The translations under genes and the position numbers were made by a program. 64,000 nt of DNA, from contig CAKSQO010000010.1 in the NCBI GenBank assembly GCA_934486615.1, positions 7,705 to 71,704 of the forward strand, in the 5' to 3' direction. This DNA comes from an uncultured Eubacteriales bacterium (GTDB lineage: Bacteria > Bacillota > Clostridia > Oscillospirales > Acutalibacteraceae). Positions 32,983 through 41,082 of the stretch are shown here, piece after piece (within the stretch, counting starts at the first letter, position 1; every line of letters begins with the position of its first letter). The notes under the pieces were generated by a model. That model saw only the letters and a list, made by a program, of their open reading frames with translations, did not search any database and was not told the DNA's origin.

Positions 32983-34236
32983 TTACAGTTCAATCTGTTC
33001 GGGAAATGCTTCTTTTCGCATGATACCCCACATCTTGTCGATATAAGACAGCGTGTAAAAATTCTCATAGTAATGATAGTAGAAGGCGCCTTTTAGCGTC
33101 ATTTCATAAGTGCCGTCGTGTTCCTTGACAAGCCCTAATTGTTTGGCAACCCAAAGCTCGAATCCATACATTTTTTTCAATGACACACCAAAGAATTTTT
33201 CAAAATCTTTGGCAGTTACTCTTGTGCTGTATGCTGTCCAAAATAGCCAATAAACCATCCGTTGCCGCTTGGTAAAGCGAATTGTCAATGATGTGGCGAG
33301 GTTCCCGGAACGAATTCTTTCACAGTAGGAATCTACATCAAAAGTATTGATTTTGAATTGCTCTTTGAATAGACTCGTAGCAGAGCAACCGAATCCGAGG
33401 AAATTATCTCTGGTCATGGATGAGTAGTTTGCATCCGTTCCACTTGAGAAAGTCCAGATAGAATTTCGAGAGTATCCTTTTGCTAAACAGTATTGAGTAA
33501 TGGCATCCAGCAACTCTCGTTTATCTTTTTTAGGCATTGCAGTAACGGGACTTTCTGTAAAAGTGAAATCAATGAATGGGTATATGGCAACGTGATTTGC
33601 CCCCAATAAAAAAGCGGTATCAATATCCGACTTCAAATCATCGTAGGTTTGTCCGGGCAGCGCAAAGATAAAGTCCATGGAAACAGTTTCAAAAGAAACG
33701 GCAGACAACGCAGACATCATTTCTGCGGTATCAATTTTCTTTCTGCCAAGAATCTTCTGATACTTATCGTAGAATGATTGAATGCCGATGCTGATTTTTG
33801 TTACACCTGCGTTTTTCAACATTTGCAGCGTTTCCACATTCACATTATCGGGATGAAGTTCCAGTCCAATCCCCTCTGTAATAATAAAGTGCTCACTCAA
33901 TGCATTAACGATTTCTTTTATACGGTTGGCTGCGAGTGCAGGTGTCCCACCACCGAAGTATAGGCTGGTTGCTTTTTTATGCTCCGCATGTTGGCTGCCC
34001 ACAATGTGTATTTCTTGAATCAAAGAATCTATGTACCTATCACACAATTCAGCAGAATACCGCACTTTGCAATAAGGGCAAAAGTTGCAGATGCTTTTGC
34101 AAAAAGGGATATGAACATACAGCCCAAGGTTTTCACATTCTGCATACGGCAATATCTGGTCATATCCATTTTTGAACGTAAATGGCTTCGCTGTCCGTGT
34201 AAGCCACATTCTCGTTAAACCTGTAATGAAGCTCAT
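32983..34236 (-). CDS. HemN/HemW-like radical-SAM protein
   Basis: 417 residues. N-terminal radical-SAM domain with LYVHIPFCKSICNFCPYCK: the CxxxCxxC cluster plus a further Cys three residues on. SAM-binding blocks follow: SLYFGGGTPAL, ELHPDNVNVE, KISIGIQSF and DFIFALPGQTYDD, all HemN-class. The C-terminal half (about 290-417) has the winged-helix-like part of the family. It lacks the HemN-type CxC ending, so coproporphyrinogen oxidase activity is doubtful; a HemW-like haem handling or ChuW/HutW-like methyltransferase role is possible. Start ATG 34236 follows AGGAG. It lies 7 nt after the second radical-SAM gene, in one operon. Confidence 0.85.
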   Translation of the reverse strand: MSFITGLTRMWLTRTAKPFTFKNGYDQILPYAECENLGLYVHIPFCKSICNFCPYCKVRYSAELCDRYIDSLIQEIHIVGSQHAEHKKATSLYFGGGTPALAANRIKEIVNALSEHFIITEGIGLELHPDNVNVETLQMLKNAGVTKISIGIQSFYDKYQKILGRKKIDTAEMMSALSAVSFETVSMDFIFALPGQTYDDLKSDIDTAFLLGANHVAIYPFIDFTFTESPVTAMPKKDKRELLDAITQYCLAKGYSRNSIWTFSSGTDANYSSMTRDNFLGFGCSATSLFKEQFKINTFDVDSYCERIRSGNLATSLTIRFTKRQRMVYWLFWTAYSTRVTAKDFEKFFGVSLKKMYGFELWVAKQLGLVKEHDGTYEMTLKGAFYYHYYENFYTLSYIDKMWGIMRKEAFPEQIEL

Positions 34237-34243
34237 AGTACTC

Positions 34244-35146
34244 CTAAATATACTTCAAGTATGTATGAAGCATCTCAATGATTATTTTGGGATTGCCTCT
34301 GAACAGAAGCGTATATTCGGCAACAAAAAAGTATCCGCATTGGTCGCAAAGGCCGGGAACATCTATACAGCGCCCGCAAGTAGACAACTTTCCGTTTTCC
34401 ATCACTACGCACTGATGGCAAGGCGTAGGAAAACGATTTTCAATAAGATATGGAAACGCACTTTTTAGGTTGAATACAGGTGCGCCTTCTTTCATCATTT
34501 GAGTTATCGTATCACAGCACTTGGCTTTTTCATCTTTAGTCAGAGCTAATTCCTTTGTGTCAGGATATGGTGTATGGAAATTGAATGATACTGCACGGAC
34601 ATTTTTAGTGTCACGAGCCGTTAGACAGACATCTCGTACATGATCTTTGTTGATTTGATTGATTGCCATATAGAAACAGATATTGTCTGCGGTAGCATTG
34701 CTGATGTTCTTCATGATAGTGTCGTAGGTGTCACCACGAACTTCATTATGGCGCTGCTTATCTCCGTCCAAGCTCAAAAGAATCAAATCTGCTTCCGGGA
34801 GATCAATGGGAAACGTTCCGTTCGTAACTACGTTGACGATGAGAAAACCCATGTTCTTTGCTTCTATAACCAAATCTCTGAGAGTGCGTTCGCCATCTTT
34901 CCAAAGAAATGTTTCGCCACCGCAGAAGAACAAAATGCGAACTCCCATGTCATATAGCTGCTGCATTTCTTGCCGGATCTGTTCATATGGATGGACGATT
35001 GCCGTAATATTGTTGACGGAACAGTGCTTGCAATGCAAATTGCATTTGTCTGTTACGATTACAGTTCCAAGGATTGGTGATTTCTTTCTAAGCAGAATCG
35101 TCTTTATGCCAAAAGCAGCGAAGTGAAAAAAGGATGATAGCTTCAT
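34244..35146 (-). CDS. Radical-SAM protein with cysteine-rich C-terminus
   Basis: 300 residues. The cluster motif CNLHCKHC is at about residues 35-42 (VTDKCNLHCKHCSVNN), then the SAM site FFCGGETFLW, then LLSLDGDKQRHNEVRG. The C-terminal part has three Cys pairs within 35 residues (CHQC, CGRC, CDQC), the sign of a Twitch/SPASM-like extra iron-sulphur site. Enzymes of this MoaA/PqqE/HpnH-like group modify peptides or small molecules. No precursor peptide gene is evident beside it. ATG 35146 follows a perfect GGAGG. First gene of the island operon. Confidence 0.85.
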   Translation of the reverse strand: MKLSSFFHFAAFGIKTILLRKKSPILGTVIVTDKCNLHCKHCSVNNITAIVHPYEQIRQEMQQLYDMGVRILFFCGGETFLWKDGERTLRDLVIEAKNMGFLIVNVVTNGTFPIDLPEADLILLSLDGDKQRHNEVRGDTYDTIMKNISNATADNICFYMAINQINKDHVRDVCLTARDTKNVRAVSFNFHTPYPDTKELALTKDEKAKCCDTITQMMKEGAPVFNLKSAFPYLIENRFPTPCHQCVVMENGKLSTCGRCIDVPGLCDQCGYFFVAEYTLLFRGNPKIIIEMLHTYLKYI

Positions 35147-35197
35147 TTTTCCTCCATAGCTCTAATTGGGTATCCTTGAATAGTGTGTACGCATTAT

Positions 35198-35226
35198 ATT
35201 ATACTCATTTTCTTCTGCTTTTTCAA
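35198..35226 (-). promoter_or_regulatory. Promoter of the island radical-SAM operon
   Basis: TTGAAA (35226-35221), 17-nt spacer, TATAAT (35203-35198) on the minus strand; a second TATAAT overlaps 5 nt downstream. Leader about 45 nt. A strong match, so the two genes are probably expressed. Confidence 0.8.
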
Positions 35227-35598
35227 GATAATGCGGCATATTTCAGAGAATTAGTATAATCGGTTTATTCGCTCCGTTTGGGTCACTTTTCCTGCATGTA
35301 AAATAGTGATGCTTATTCAAGCAAAAATTTATGCTGCTATGTATAATGACTTCATCGTAAAGTGATTCTCTGATCCGTATAATCAATATGTTGAAATGTG
35401 GACTTTTTCATGTTTCAAACTTAATCTATGTGAATAAATGAAGCCGGATATGCTCACTTTTGAACAAAGCCACACAGAGGGGAAAACAAGCAATTTTCAA
35501 CCCTCGGATGTACAAAAACAGGCAGCACCCAACCGAAGCTGAGTGCCGCCTGTTTTGCTGTCCAATCCTACCTGGCAGCTGCCGATTTTGTAGTTTCC
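35227..35598. other. Non-coding right part of the island
   Basis: About 370 AT-rich bases with no gene I can support. The only clear structure is a stem AAAACAGGC/GCCTGTTTT (35515-35556), extended inside by GCAC/GTGC, with a T-run on either strand: a bidirectional terminator. Short frames here (for example 60 codons on the minus strand at 35426-35608) resemble nothing known. The terminator suggests that a gene of the original element ended here. Confidence 0.5.
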
Positions 35599-35668
35599 TC
35601 AAATTCACTTTTGTTCATTTTGGGAGCGCTGCTCCTTTCGTGTCATACAAAATAAAAAGCAGCCGCAA
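35599..35668. repeat. 70-bp direct repeat, right copy (island boundary)
   Basis: Identical to 32653-32722. This copy carries a seven-codon stub of the mmcQ-like gene and continues into the intact terminator and 5S copy B, so it marks the original place of the mmcQ-like start. Confidence 0.95.
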
Positions 35669-35678
35669 GAGCGACTGC
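35650..35678 (-). terminator. Terminator of 5S copy B
   Basis: Same GCAGTCGC/GCGGCTGC stem and T-rich tail as after copy A; the island junction of the left copy falls in the loop of this hairpin. Confidence 0.85.
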
Positions 35679-35689
35679 TTTTTTGCTGT

Positions 35690-35805
<116 letters not shown>

Positions 35806-35818
35806 TGACAACAGTAAT

Positions 35819-35848
35819 ATAGTACCACAAAGCTCCTGCATTTGTCAA
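35819..35848 (-). promoter_or_regulatory. Promoter of 5S copy B
   Basis: TTGACA (35848-35843), 18-nt spacer, TACTAT (35824-35819) on the minus strand. The spacer and surroundings resemble those of copy A (shared CTTTGTGGTA), so the duplicated unit included the promoter. Confidence 0.85.
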
Positions 35849-35864
35849 GGGCAAATTTGAAAAA

Positions 35865-36551
35865 TCAGCGTTTTTCTTTTTCCTTCTCGGCCTTTTTGCG
35901 CAACGAGCGCTTCGGCTTGACGTGGGCTGCAGGGGAGATAAACTCGTCGATGTAGTCGCTCCACTGCTGCTCGCTTGTAAGCTCGCCATCCTTACTCGGG
36001 TGAGCGGCGGCGATGCGCATGACGAGCCTGTCGCAGGTGCGCTTGAGCACTGCTCTGTCGCATATCGCGGTGATGACGATGTACGCCGCCGCGATGCCCA
36101 TGAGCGCCGTGGGCAGGGTGAACATCAGCAGCGGGCGAAGCGCTCCCGCCAGCGCGAGCGAGCGGAACGACTGGCTCGGGATGAGCACGGCGGCCTCGGC
36201 GATGAAAAGCGCGCTTGCGACGACGTGCTTTTTAAACCGATGAAAAATGAAGCCTGTAATCAGCAGGACGATGAGAATTACCGTCAGGCGTGTGTCGTAA
36301 ATAAGCGACGCGTACTTGTCGGTGCCCTTTACGCCTCCGTCCGTCACGGTCAGCAGCAGCCCGATGAGCATTGCGATAAGCAGAATGCCGTTAATAACGC
36401 TGAGCACGCCCTCGATTATCGCGGACGCGTTCCAAAGGTAGCCGCCCGTGTGAAGCCAGACCGAGCCGCGCATTGCGCGCTCATCGGCGATGAGCTGCCG
36501 CGCCTTGTCGGTGAGCTTTTTCTGATTGCTGTCTGAAAGTTGACGAGCCAT
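35865..36551 (-). CDS. Unknown four-helix membrane protein
   Basis: 228 residues, not recognised. A charged N-terminus of about 35 residues (SDSNQKKLTDKARQLIADER) is followed by about four membrane helices (near 46-70, 85-103, 112-125 and 135-165) and a basic tail (KPKRSLRKKAEKEKEKR). It starts 16 nt after pheA, so it is probably the last gene of the aromatic operon. There is no sign of a known transporter motif. A lysine-rich tail of the same style ends the mmcQ-like protein nearby. Confidence 0.75.
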   Translation of the reverse strand: MARQLSDSNQKKLTDKARQLIADERAMRGSVWLHTGGYLWNASAIIEGVLSVINGILLIAMLIGLLLTVTDGGVKGTDKYASLIYDTRLTVILIVLLITGFIFHRFKKHVVASALFIAEAAVLIPSQSFRSLALAGALRPLLMFTLPTALMGIAAAYIVITAICDRAVLKRTCDRLVMRIAAAHPSKDGELTSEQQWSDYIDEFISPAAHVKPKRSLRKKAEKEKEKR

Positions 36552-36567
36552 ATTTATCGCTCCTGTT

Positions 36568-37695
36568 TTAAAGTATGTTGATTTCGGCTTCGGGATAGTT
36601 GCCGAGCAGCTTGAAGCACGGCAGCTGCATTTTAAGCGTTGCGAGCACGCCTGCGACGACGGGGTCGGTCACGTCGCCCTTGAGGTCGGCGTAGAACAGG
36701 TAGTCAAAATCCGAGCCTGCGATGGGGCGCGACTCGATTTTTGTAAGACTCATATCGGTCGACGCAAACGGCGCGAGCACGCGGTAGAGCGAGCCCGGGA
36801 CGTTCTCGGTCGAGAACACGATGCTGATCTTGTCCGCACCCGCGCTGCGCTTCGGCTCGCGGCAGACGGAGACAAAGCGCGTGGTGTTGTTCCGACTTGT
36901 GGCAATGTCGGATTTGAGGACCTCGAGCGAGTAGTCGTCGGCGGCTTCGGCCGAGCCTATTGCGGCGACGGAGCGGTCATTGCGGTCGGCGACGTACTTG
37001 ACTGCGACGGCGGTGTTGCTCATTTCGGTCACGCTCAGTCCCAGCTCGGAGATGAGAGCCGCGCACTGCTTGAGCGCCTGCGGGTGTGAGACGACCTCCT
37101 CAATCTCGTCAAGACGAGTGCCCTTGATACCGATGAGGTCGTGGTGTATATGCGCGTCGGCGCTGTTTGCGATGCAGAGATCGCCGTCCATCAGCAGGTC
37201 GTACACCTCGTGGACGGAGCCGGCACAGGAGTTCTCAACAGGCAGTATGCCGTATTCGACCTCGCCCTCCTTGACTGCGCGGCAGACGTCGCTCCATTTG
37301 GGTAAAAAGAGGATTTCGGCGTTTGAATAGAGCCGCTTGCCGACGATGCCGCTGTACGCTCCCGCGATGCCCTGACAGGCGATGCGGCGCACGCTCTCGG
37401 GCGCTTCGGCGGGGGCAAAGTCGCTGACGCTGCGGCTGTCGATGAACGGGTACTGCCGCGCGCGGCTTTGCTCCATCAGCGTCTGCCAGATAAGCTCGAC
37501 CGCCGAGCGGTCGTCGCCCGCTTTTTCGCCGAGCGCGGCGAGAATTGCTTTCTCGCGCGCCGCGTCGAACACCTGCATATTATTGTCATGCTTGAACTCG
37601 GCCACCTGCTTTGAGCAGGCAAGGCGGCGCTTTATCAGCTCGATAAGCTGCGCGTCGATCTCGTCGATATTTTTGCGTATTTCTTCAAGTCTCAC
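36568..37695 (-). CDS. pheA: Bifunctional chorismate mutase/prephenate dehydratase
   Basis: Makes phenylpyruvate from chorismate. 375 residues from GTG 37695, which overlaps the aroC stop (GTGA) and follows AAGGAGG; the longer frame from 37737 is inside aroC. Domains: AroQ-type chorismate mutase (about 1-85, LEEIRKNIDEIDAQLIELI), prephenate dehydratase (about 105-280), and an ACT domain with the ESRP motif (KIESRPIAG, about 335) for phenylalanine inhibition. The dehydratase motif usually read as TRF appears as NNTTRFVSV. Confidence 0.95.
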   Translation of the reverse strand: MRLEEIRKNIDEIDAQLIELIKRRLACSKQVAEFKHDNNMQVFDAAREKAILAALGEKAGDDRSAVELIWQTLMEQSRARQYPFIDSRSVSDFAPAEAPESVRRIACQGIAGAYSGIVGKRLYSNAEILFLPKWSDVCRAVKEGEVEYGILPVENSCAGSVHEVYDLLMDGDLCIANSADAHIHHDLIGIKGTRLDEIEEVVSHPQALKQCAALISELGLSVTEMSNTAVAVKYVADRNDRSVAAIGSAEAADDYSLEVLKSDIATSRNNTTRFVSVCREPKRSAGADKISIVFSTENVPGSLYRVLAPFASTDMSLTKIESRPIAGSDFDYLFYADLKGDVTDPVVAGVLATLKMQLPCFKLLGNYPEAEINIL

Positions 37696-38780
37696 AGCTT
37701 GCCCGCCTCCTTCATAAGGTCGCTTAAACCTATGCACACCGCAGCTTCAACAACGGGGAGCGCACGGGGGACTATGCACGGGTCGTGGCGGCCGCGAATG
37801 ATAAGCTCGCGTTCGGTCATATCGTTTGTGTCGAGCGTCGGCTGCGCCTTGCCTATCGACGGCGTGGGCTTGAAGGCTGCGCGCACGATGACGGGCATCG
37901 CGTTGGTTATTCCGCCTGTTATGCCGCCGTTGTTGTTGGTGGCGGTGGCGACGCGCCCGTCGCGCTCAACATAGCGGTCGTTAGCATTGCTGCCGCGCAT
38001 TTTGGTGATGCCGAAGCCCGCGCCGAACTCAACGCCCTTGACGGCGGGAATACCGTAAATTATCTTGGCCAGAGTGCCCTCGACGCCGCCGAACATCGGC
38101 TCGCCGACTCCGACGGGCAGGCCGACAGCCGCGACCTCGACTACGCCGCCGACGCTGTCGGCGTCCATGCGCGCAGCTTCAATAACGCGCGCCATTTCGG
38201 CTTTTGCGCCGCTGTCAATGACGGAGAAGTAGGCGGTGTTAAGGGAGTTCAGCTGCTCTGCGGTGACCTCAACCGGGTCAAAGGGGAGGTCGCTTACGTC
38301 GGCAATGCTGCAGACGTGGCCGCCGACGGTCACACCGCGGCGCGCGAGGATCTGCCTGCACACCGCTCCCGCAAAAACGATGGGCGCGGTAAGGCGGCCC
38401 GAAAAATGCCCCGAGCCGCGAATATCGAAGCAGCCGCCGTACTTGACAGAGGCGGCGTAGTCGGCGTGAGACGGGCGCGGGTGGCCGTTTAAGTAAGAGT
38501 AGTCGGACGAGCGGGTATCGGAGTTGCGGATTATCGCCGCGAGTGGAGCGCCCGTGGTGAAGCCGTCGAGCACGCCCGAGAGGATCTCCGGCTCGTCGGC
38601 CTCTCTGCGCTTTGTGGCGCTCGGATCCTGACCCGGAGCGCGGCGGCGCATCTGCTCGCGGATAAGCTCAAGGTCAAGCTTTTCGCCTGCGGGAAGTCCG
38701 TTTATCACTGCTCCGATGGCCGCGCCGTGGCTCTCGCCGAAAATCGACACTGTTATGTTTTTGCCGATCTCAGATGACAT
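37692..38780 (-). CDS. aroC: Chorismate synthase
   Basis: Forms chorismate from EPSP using reduced FMN. 362 residues with family blocks FGESHGAAIG near the N-terminus, GSGHFSGRLTAPIVFAGAV, and ATNNNGGITGGITNAMPV. Complete. Overlaps aroA upstream by 11 nt and pheA downstream by 4 nt. Confidence 0.97.
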   Translation of the reverse strand: MSSEIGKNITVSIFGESHGAAIGAVINGLPAGEKLDLELIREQMRRRAPGQDPSATKRREADEPEILSGVLDGFTTGAPLAAIIRNSDTRSSDYSYLNGHPRPSHADYAASVKYGGCFDIRGSGHFSGRLTAPIVFAGAVCRQILARRGVTVGGHVCSIADVSDLPFDPVEVTAEQLNSLNTAYFSVIDSGAKAEMARVIEAARMDADSVGGVVEVAAVGLPVGVGEPMFGGVEGTLAKIIYGIPAVKGVEFGAGFGITKMRGSNANDRYVERDGRVATATNNNGGITGGITNAMPVIVRAAFKPTPSIGKAQPTLDTNDMTERELIIRGRHDPCIVPRALPVVEAAVCIGLSDLMKEAGKL

Positions 38781-40020
38781 TTACTTTACCTCCCAGCTTT
38801 TTCAGATCTTCAAAAAACGTCGGGTACGACTTGCTTATCGCGCCCGCGTCGCTTATCTCGCTTTCACCGTCGCAAAACGACGCGGCGACCGAGAACGCCA
38901 TAACTATGCGGTGGTCGTTGCAGCCGTTTACGGAAGCGGATTTCGGTCGGCCGCCCTTGATTATGAGCGTGTCGGGCGAAGTTTCGCACTTTATGCCCAT
39001 GCGGCGCAGGCCGTCGGCCATCGCTTCAAGGCGGTCACTTTCTTTTATGCGCAGTCTGGCGGCGTTAAAGATGCGGCTTTCGCCCTCGGCAAAGGCACAG
39101 GCAACGGCCAGCGGCGGGATTATATCGGGAATTTGCGCGGCGTCGATGTCGGTTGCGACTAATCTTTCGCCCGCGCATGCGTAAAGCGCGCCGCCGCGCT
39201 CTTCAATGCGGCAGCCCATACGGCGCAGAATTTCGACGCACTCGCGGTCGCCCTGCGTGGAGGACGTGTCAAGCCCGCGCAGCTCAATGTCAGCTCCTAT
39301 CGCCGCAGCACTGAGCCAGAACGCCGCCTGCGACCAGTCACCGCCGACGGTTATGCGGCTTGCCTTGCAGCGGCCGCTGACGGTGTAGGTGCTGTCCTCA
39401 TGGCTGACCGTAACGCCGAAGCGGGCGAGCGTATCGACCGTCATTTGGACGTAGGCCGCCGACTGCAGCCCGGTCGTCAGATGTATTTGCCCGCCGCCCA
39501 CGGCCGCAAAGGCGAACATCAGCCCGGTCACATACTGTGAGCTGACGTCGCCGCGGATTCGGGCGGCTTTAAGCCTGAAGCGGCCGCTGATATGTACCCT
39601 TGCGCCGCCGTCGGAGCGCGAGCAGGTCACGCCGCCCGATTCGAGCAGGGAGGTCATATCGTCAAGCGGGCGCTCGGCCAGCCTGCCGTGCAGGATAAAC
39701 GCGGTCTCCACACCGAGCACGGCGGCGATCGGCAGCATAAAGCGCAGGGTCGAGCCGCTTTCGCCGCAGTCAATGACCGCTTTCGCGGGCGCCTGCTTTA
39801 TGCCGGTGACGACGGTGAGAGCACCGAAGCGCTTTATTTCAGCGCCGAGTGCGGCCAAAGCCCCCGCCGTCTTTTCAATATCGTCGGAGGTCGTAAGTCC
39901 GCTTATCGCGACCTCGCCGTCTGAAAGGGCGGCGGCAATGAGCGCACGATGCGCCTCGCTTTTCGACGCGGGAATGTCGATTTGACCTTTGAGCCGTGCC
40001 GCGCTTACAAGCGCCCTCAC
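38770..40020 (-). CDS. aroA: 3-phosphoshikimate 1-carboxyvinyltransferase (EPSP synthase)
   Basis: Joins phosphoenolpyruvate to shikimate-3-phosphate. 416 residues from GTG 40020 (GTGA overlap with aroB); the open frame continues 65 codons upstream but there it is only aroB antiphase sequence. Motifs: IPASKSEAHRALIAAAL, DCGESGSTLRFMLPIAA, and the C-terminal IKESDRLEAMADGLRRMG and NDHRIVMAFSVA. GESGSTLRF is a variant of the common NAGTAMRP loop, of the form seen in Clostridial enzymes. Confidence 0.96.
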   Translation of the reverse strand: MRALVSAARLKGQIDIPASKSEAHRALIAAALSDGEVAISGLTTSDDIEKTAGALAALGAEIKRFGALTVVTGIKQAPAKAVIDCGESGSTLRFMLPIAAVLGVETAFILHGRLAERPLDDMTSLLESGGVTCSRSDGGARVHISGRFRLKAARIRGDVSSQYVTGLMFAFAAVGGGQIHLTTGLQSAAYVQMTVDTLARFGVTVSHEDSTYTVSGRCKASRITVGGDWSQAAFWLSAAAIGADIELRGLDTSSTQGDRECVEILRRMGCRIEERGGALYACAGERLVATDIDAAQIPDIIPPLAVACAFAEGESRIFNAARLRIKESDRLEAMADGLRRMGIKCETSPDTLIIKGGRPKSASVNGCNDHRIVMAFSVAASFCDGESEISDAGAISKSYPTFFEDLKKLGGKVNVI

Positions 40021-41081
40021 AGGCCGACTCCTATGCAGCCCTCGAGAAGCTCGTGCAGGCGGCTGACCTTTATCGGGCAGACGTAGCTGTCGCCTATTTT
40101 GCGAATGAGGACGAGCTTTATCTGCGCACCCATGCGCTTTTTGTCGAGCGAGGCGGCGTCCTGCACCTGCATCGGGGTAATGTCGCGGTCGGTCGGCAGG
40201 CCGTACTTGCGGCATAGGGCGGCAATCCTATCGGCGTTGCCCTTGTGGCAGAGGTCGACCTTCTCGGCGGCGCGGGTTATCGCGCACATTCCGACGGCGA
40301 CCGCCGCGCCGTGCGACAGACCGGAGAAATTCTCTGTCTTTTCAATAGCGTGACCGACGGTGTGCCCGAAGTTGAGCAGCGTGCGCTCGCCCGACTCTTT
40401 AAAGTCGCGGGTGACGATGTCGGCCTTTATTTTGACACATTCGAGGATCTTGTCCCCGAGGTTTTCAAACGGTGCCTGCGTTTCAAGCTGCTCAAAGAGC
40501 GCCTCGGACTTTATCGCGCCGTATTTTATCATCTCGCCCATGCCGTCGCGCATGTATTCGTCGGGCAGGGTCTTGAGCGTGTCGGTGTCGATGATCACGA
40601 GGCTCGGCTTGTGGAATGCTCCCGCAAGGTTCTTGCCCGACGGCAGGTCGCAGCCCGTCTTTCCCCCGACGGAGGAGTCGATCTGCGCGAGCAGGGTGGT
40701 GGGTATCTGAACAAAGCTGATACCTCTTAAATAGATCGCCGCAGCGAAGCCTGCGAGGTCGCCGACAACGCCGCCGCCGAGAGCTACGACAAAGTCGTTG
40801 CGCGCAAGCCGACGTTCGGCCAGAAAGTTAAGAATATCGGTAACGGTGCCGATGTGCTTGTTGCTCTCGCCGTGAGGTATAACGCAAAGCGAAGCGTCGA
40901 CACCCTCGCGGCTGAGGGAGTCGAGCACCTTTTCCGAATAAAGCGGAGCTGTATTGTCGTCGGCAACCACCACGCAGCGGCTGCCTTTTTCAACGACGCG
41001 GATCATCGCGCCCGCGCGGTCGAGGATACCGCTTGAGATAACGACGTTGTACTCGTCGGAAACGGATACTTTTTTCATCAT
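40017..41081 (-). CDS. aroB: 3-dehydroquinate synthase
   Basis: Cyclises DAHP to 3-dehydroquinate; needs NAD+ and zinc or cobalt. 354 residues; NAD-binding ALGGGVVGDLAGFAAAIYLRG, DSSVGGKTG with active-site Lys, and metal-binding His in NFGHTVGHAIE and LSHGAAVAVGM. Follows tyrA after 1 nt. Confidence 0.97.
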   Translation of the reverse strand: MMKKVSVSDEYNVVISSGILDRAGAMIRVVEKGSRCVVVADDNTAPLYSEKVLDSLSREGVDASLCVIPHGESNKHIGTVTDILNFLAERRLARNDFVVALGGGVVGDLAGFAAAIYLRGISFVQIPTTLLAQIDSSVGGKTGCDLPSGKNLAGAFHKPSLVIIDTDTLKTLPDEYMRDGMGEMIKYGAIKSEALFEQLETQAPFENLGDKILECVKIKADIVTRDFKESGERTLLNFGHTVGHAIEKTENFSGLSHGAAVAVGMCAITRAAEKVDLCHKGNADRIAALCRKYGLPTDRDITPMQVQDAASLDKKRMGAQIKLVLIRKIGDSYVCPIKVSRLHELLEGCIGVGL

Positions 41082-41082
41082 A

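Larger units (their letters stand above)
32723..35598. mobile_element. AT-rich inserted island of about 2.9 kb
   Basis: Clearly lower GC (about 40-45% by eye) and different codon use from the rest of the window, bounded by the 70-bp direct repeat. Content on the minus strand: two radical-SAM genes and a truncated MobC-like gene. A hairpin with a TTCG loop (AACCG/CGGTT at 32782-32795, enclosed by GAGTCA/TGACTC) lies near the left end. No integrase, transposase or relaxase gene remains. Best explained as a decayed integrative or mobilisable element, or a fragment of one. The direct repeats fit excision or recombination sites, but that is inference. Confidence 0.75.

Noticed and set aside
35227..35598. 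RiPP precursor peptide upstream of the radical-SAM genes
   Set aside because: No short frame with ribosome site and leader/core pattern on either strand; the best frames overlap a terminator or the direct repeat.
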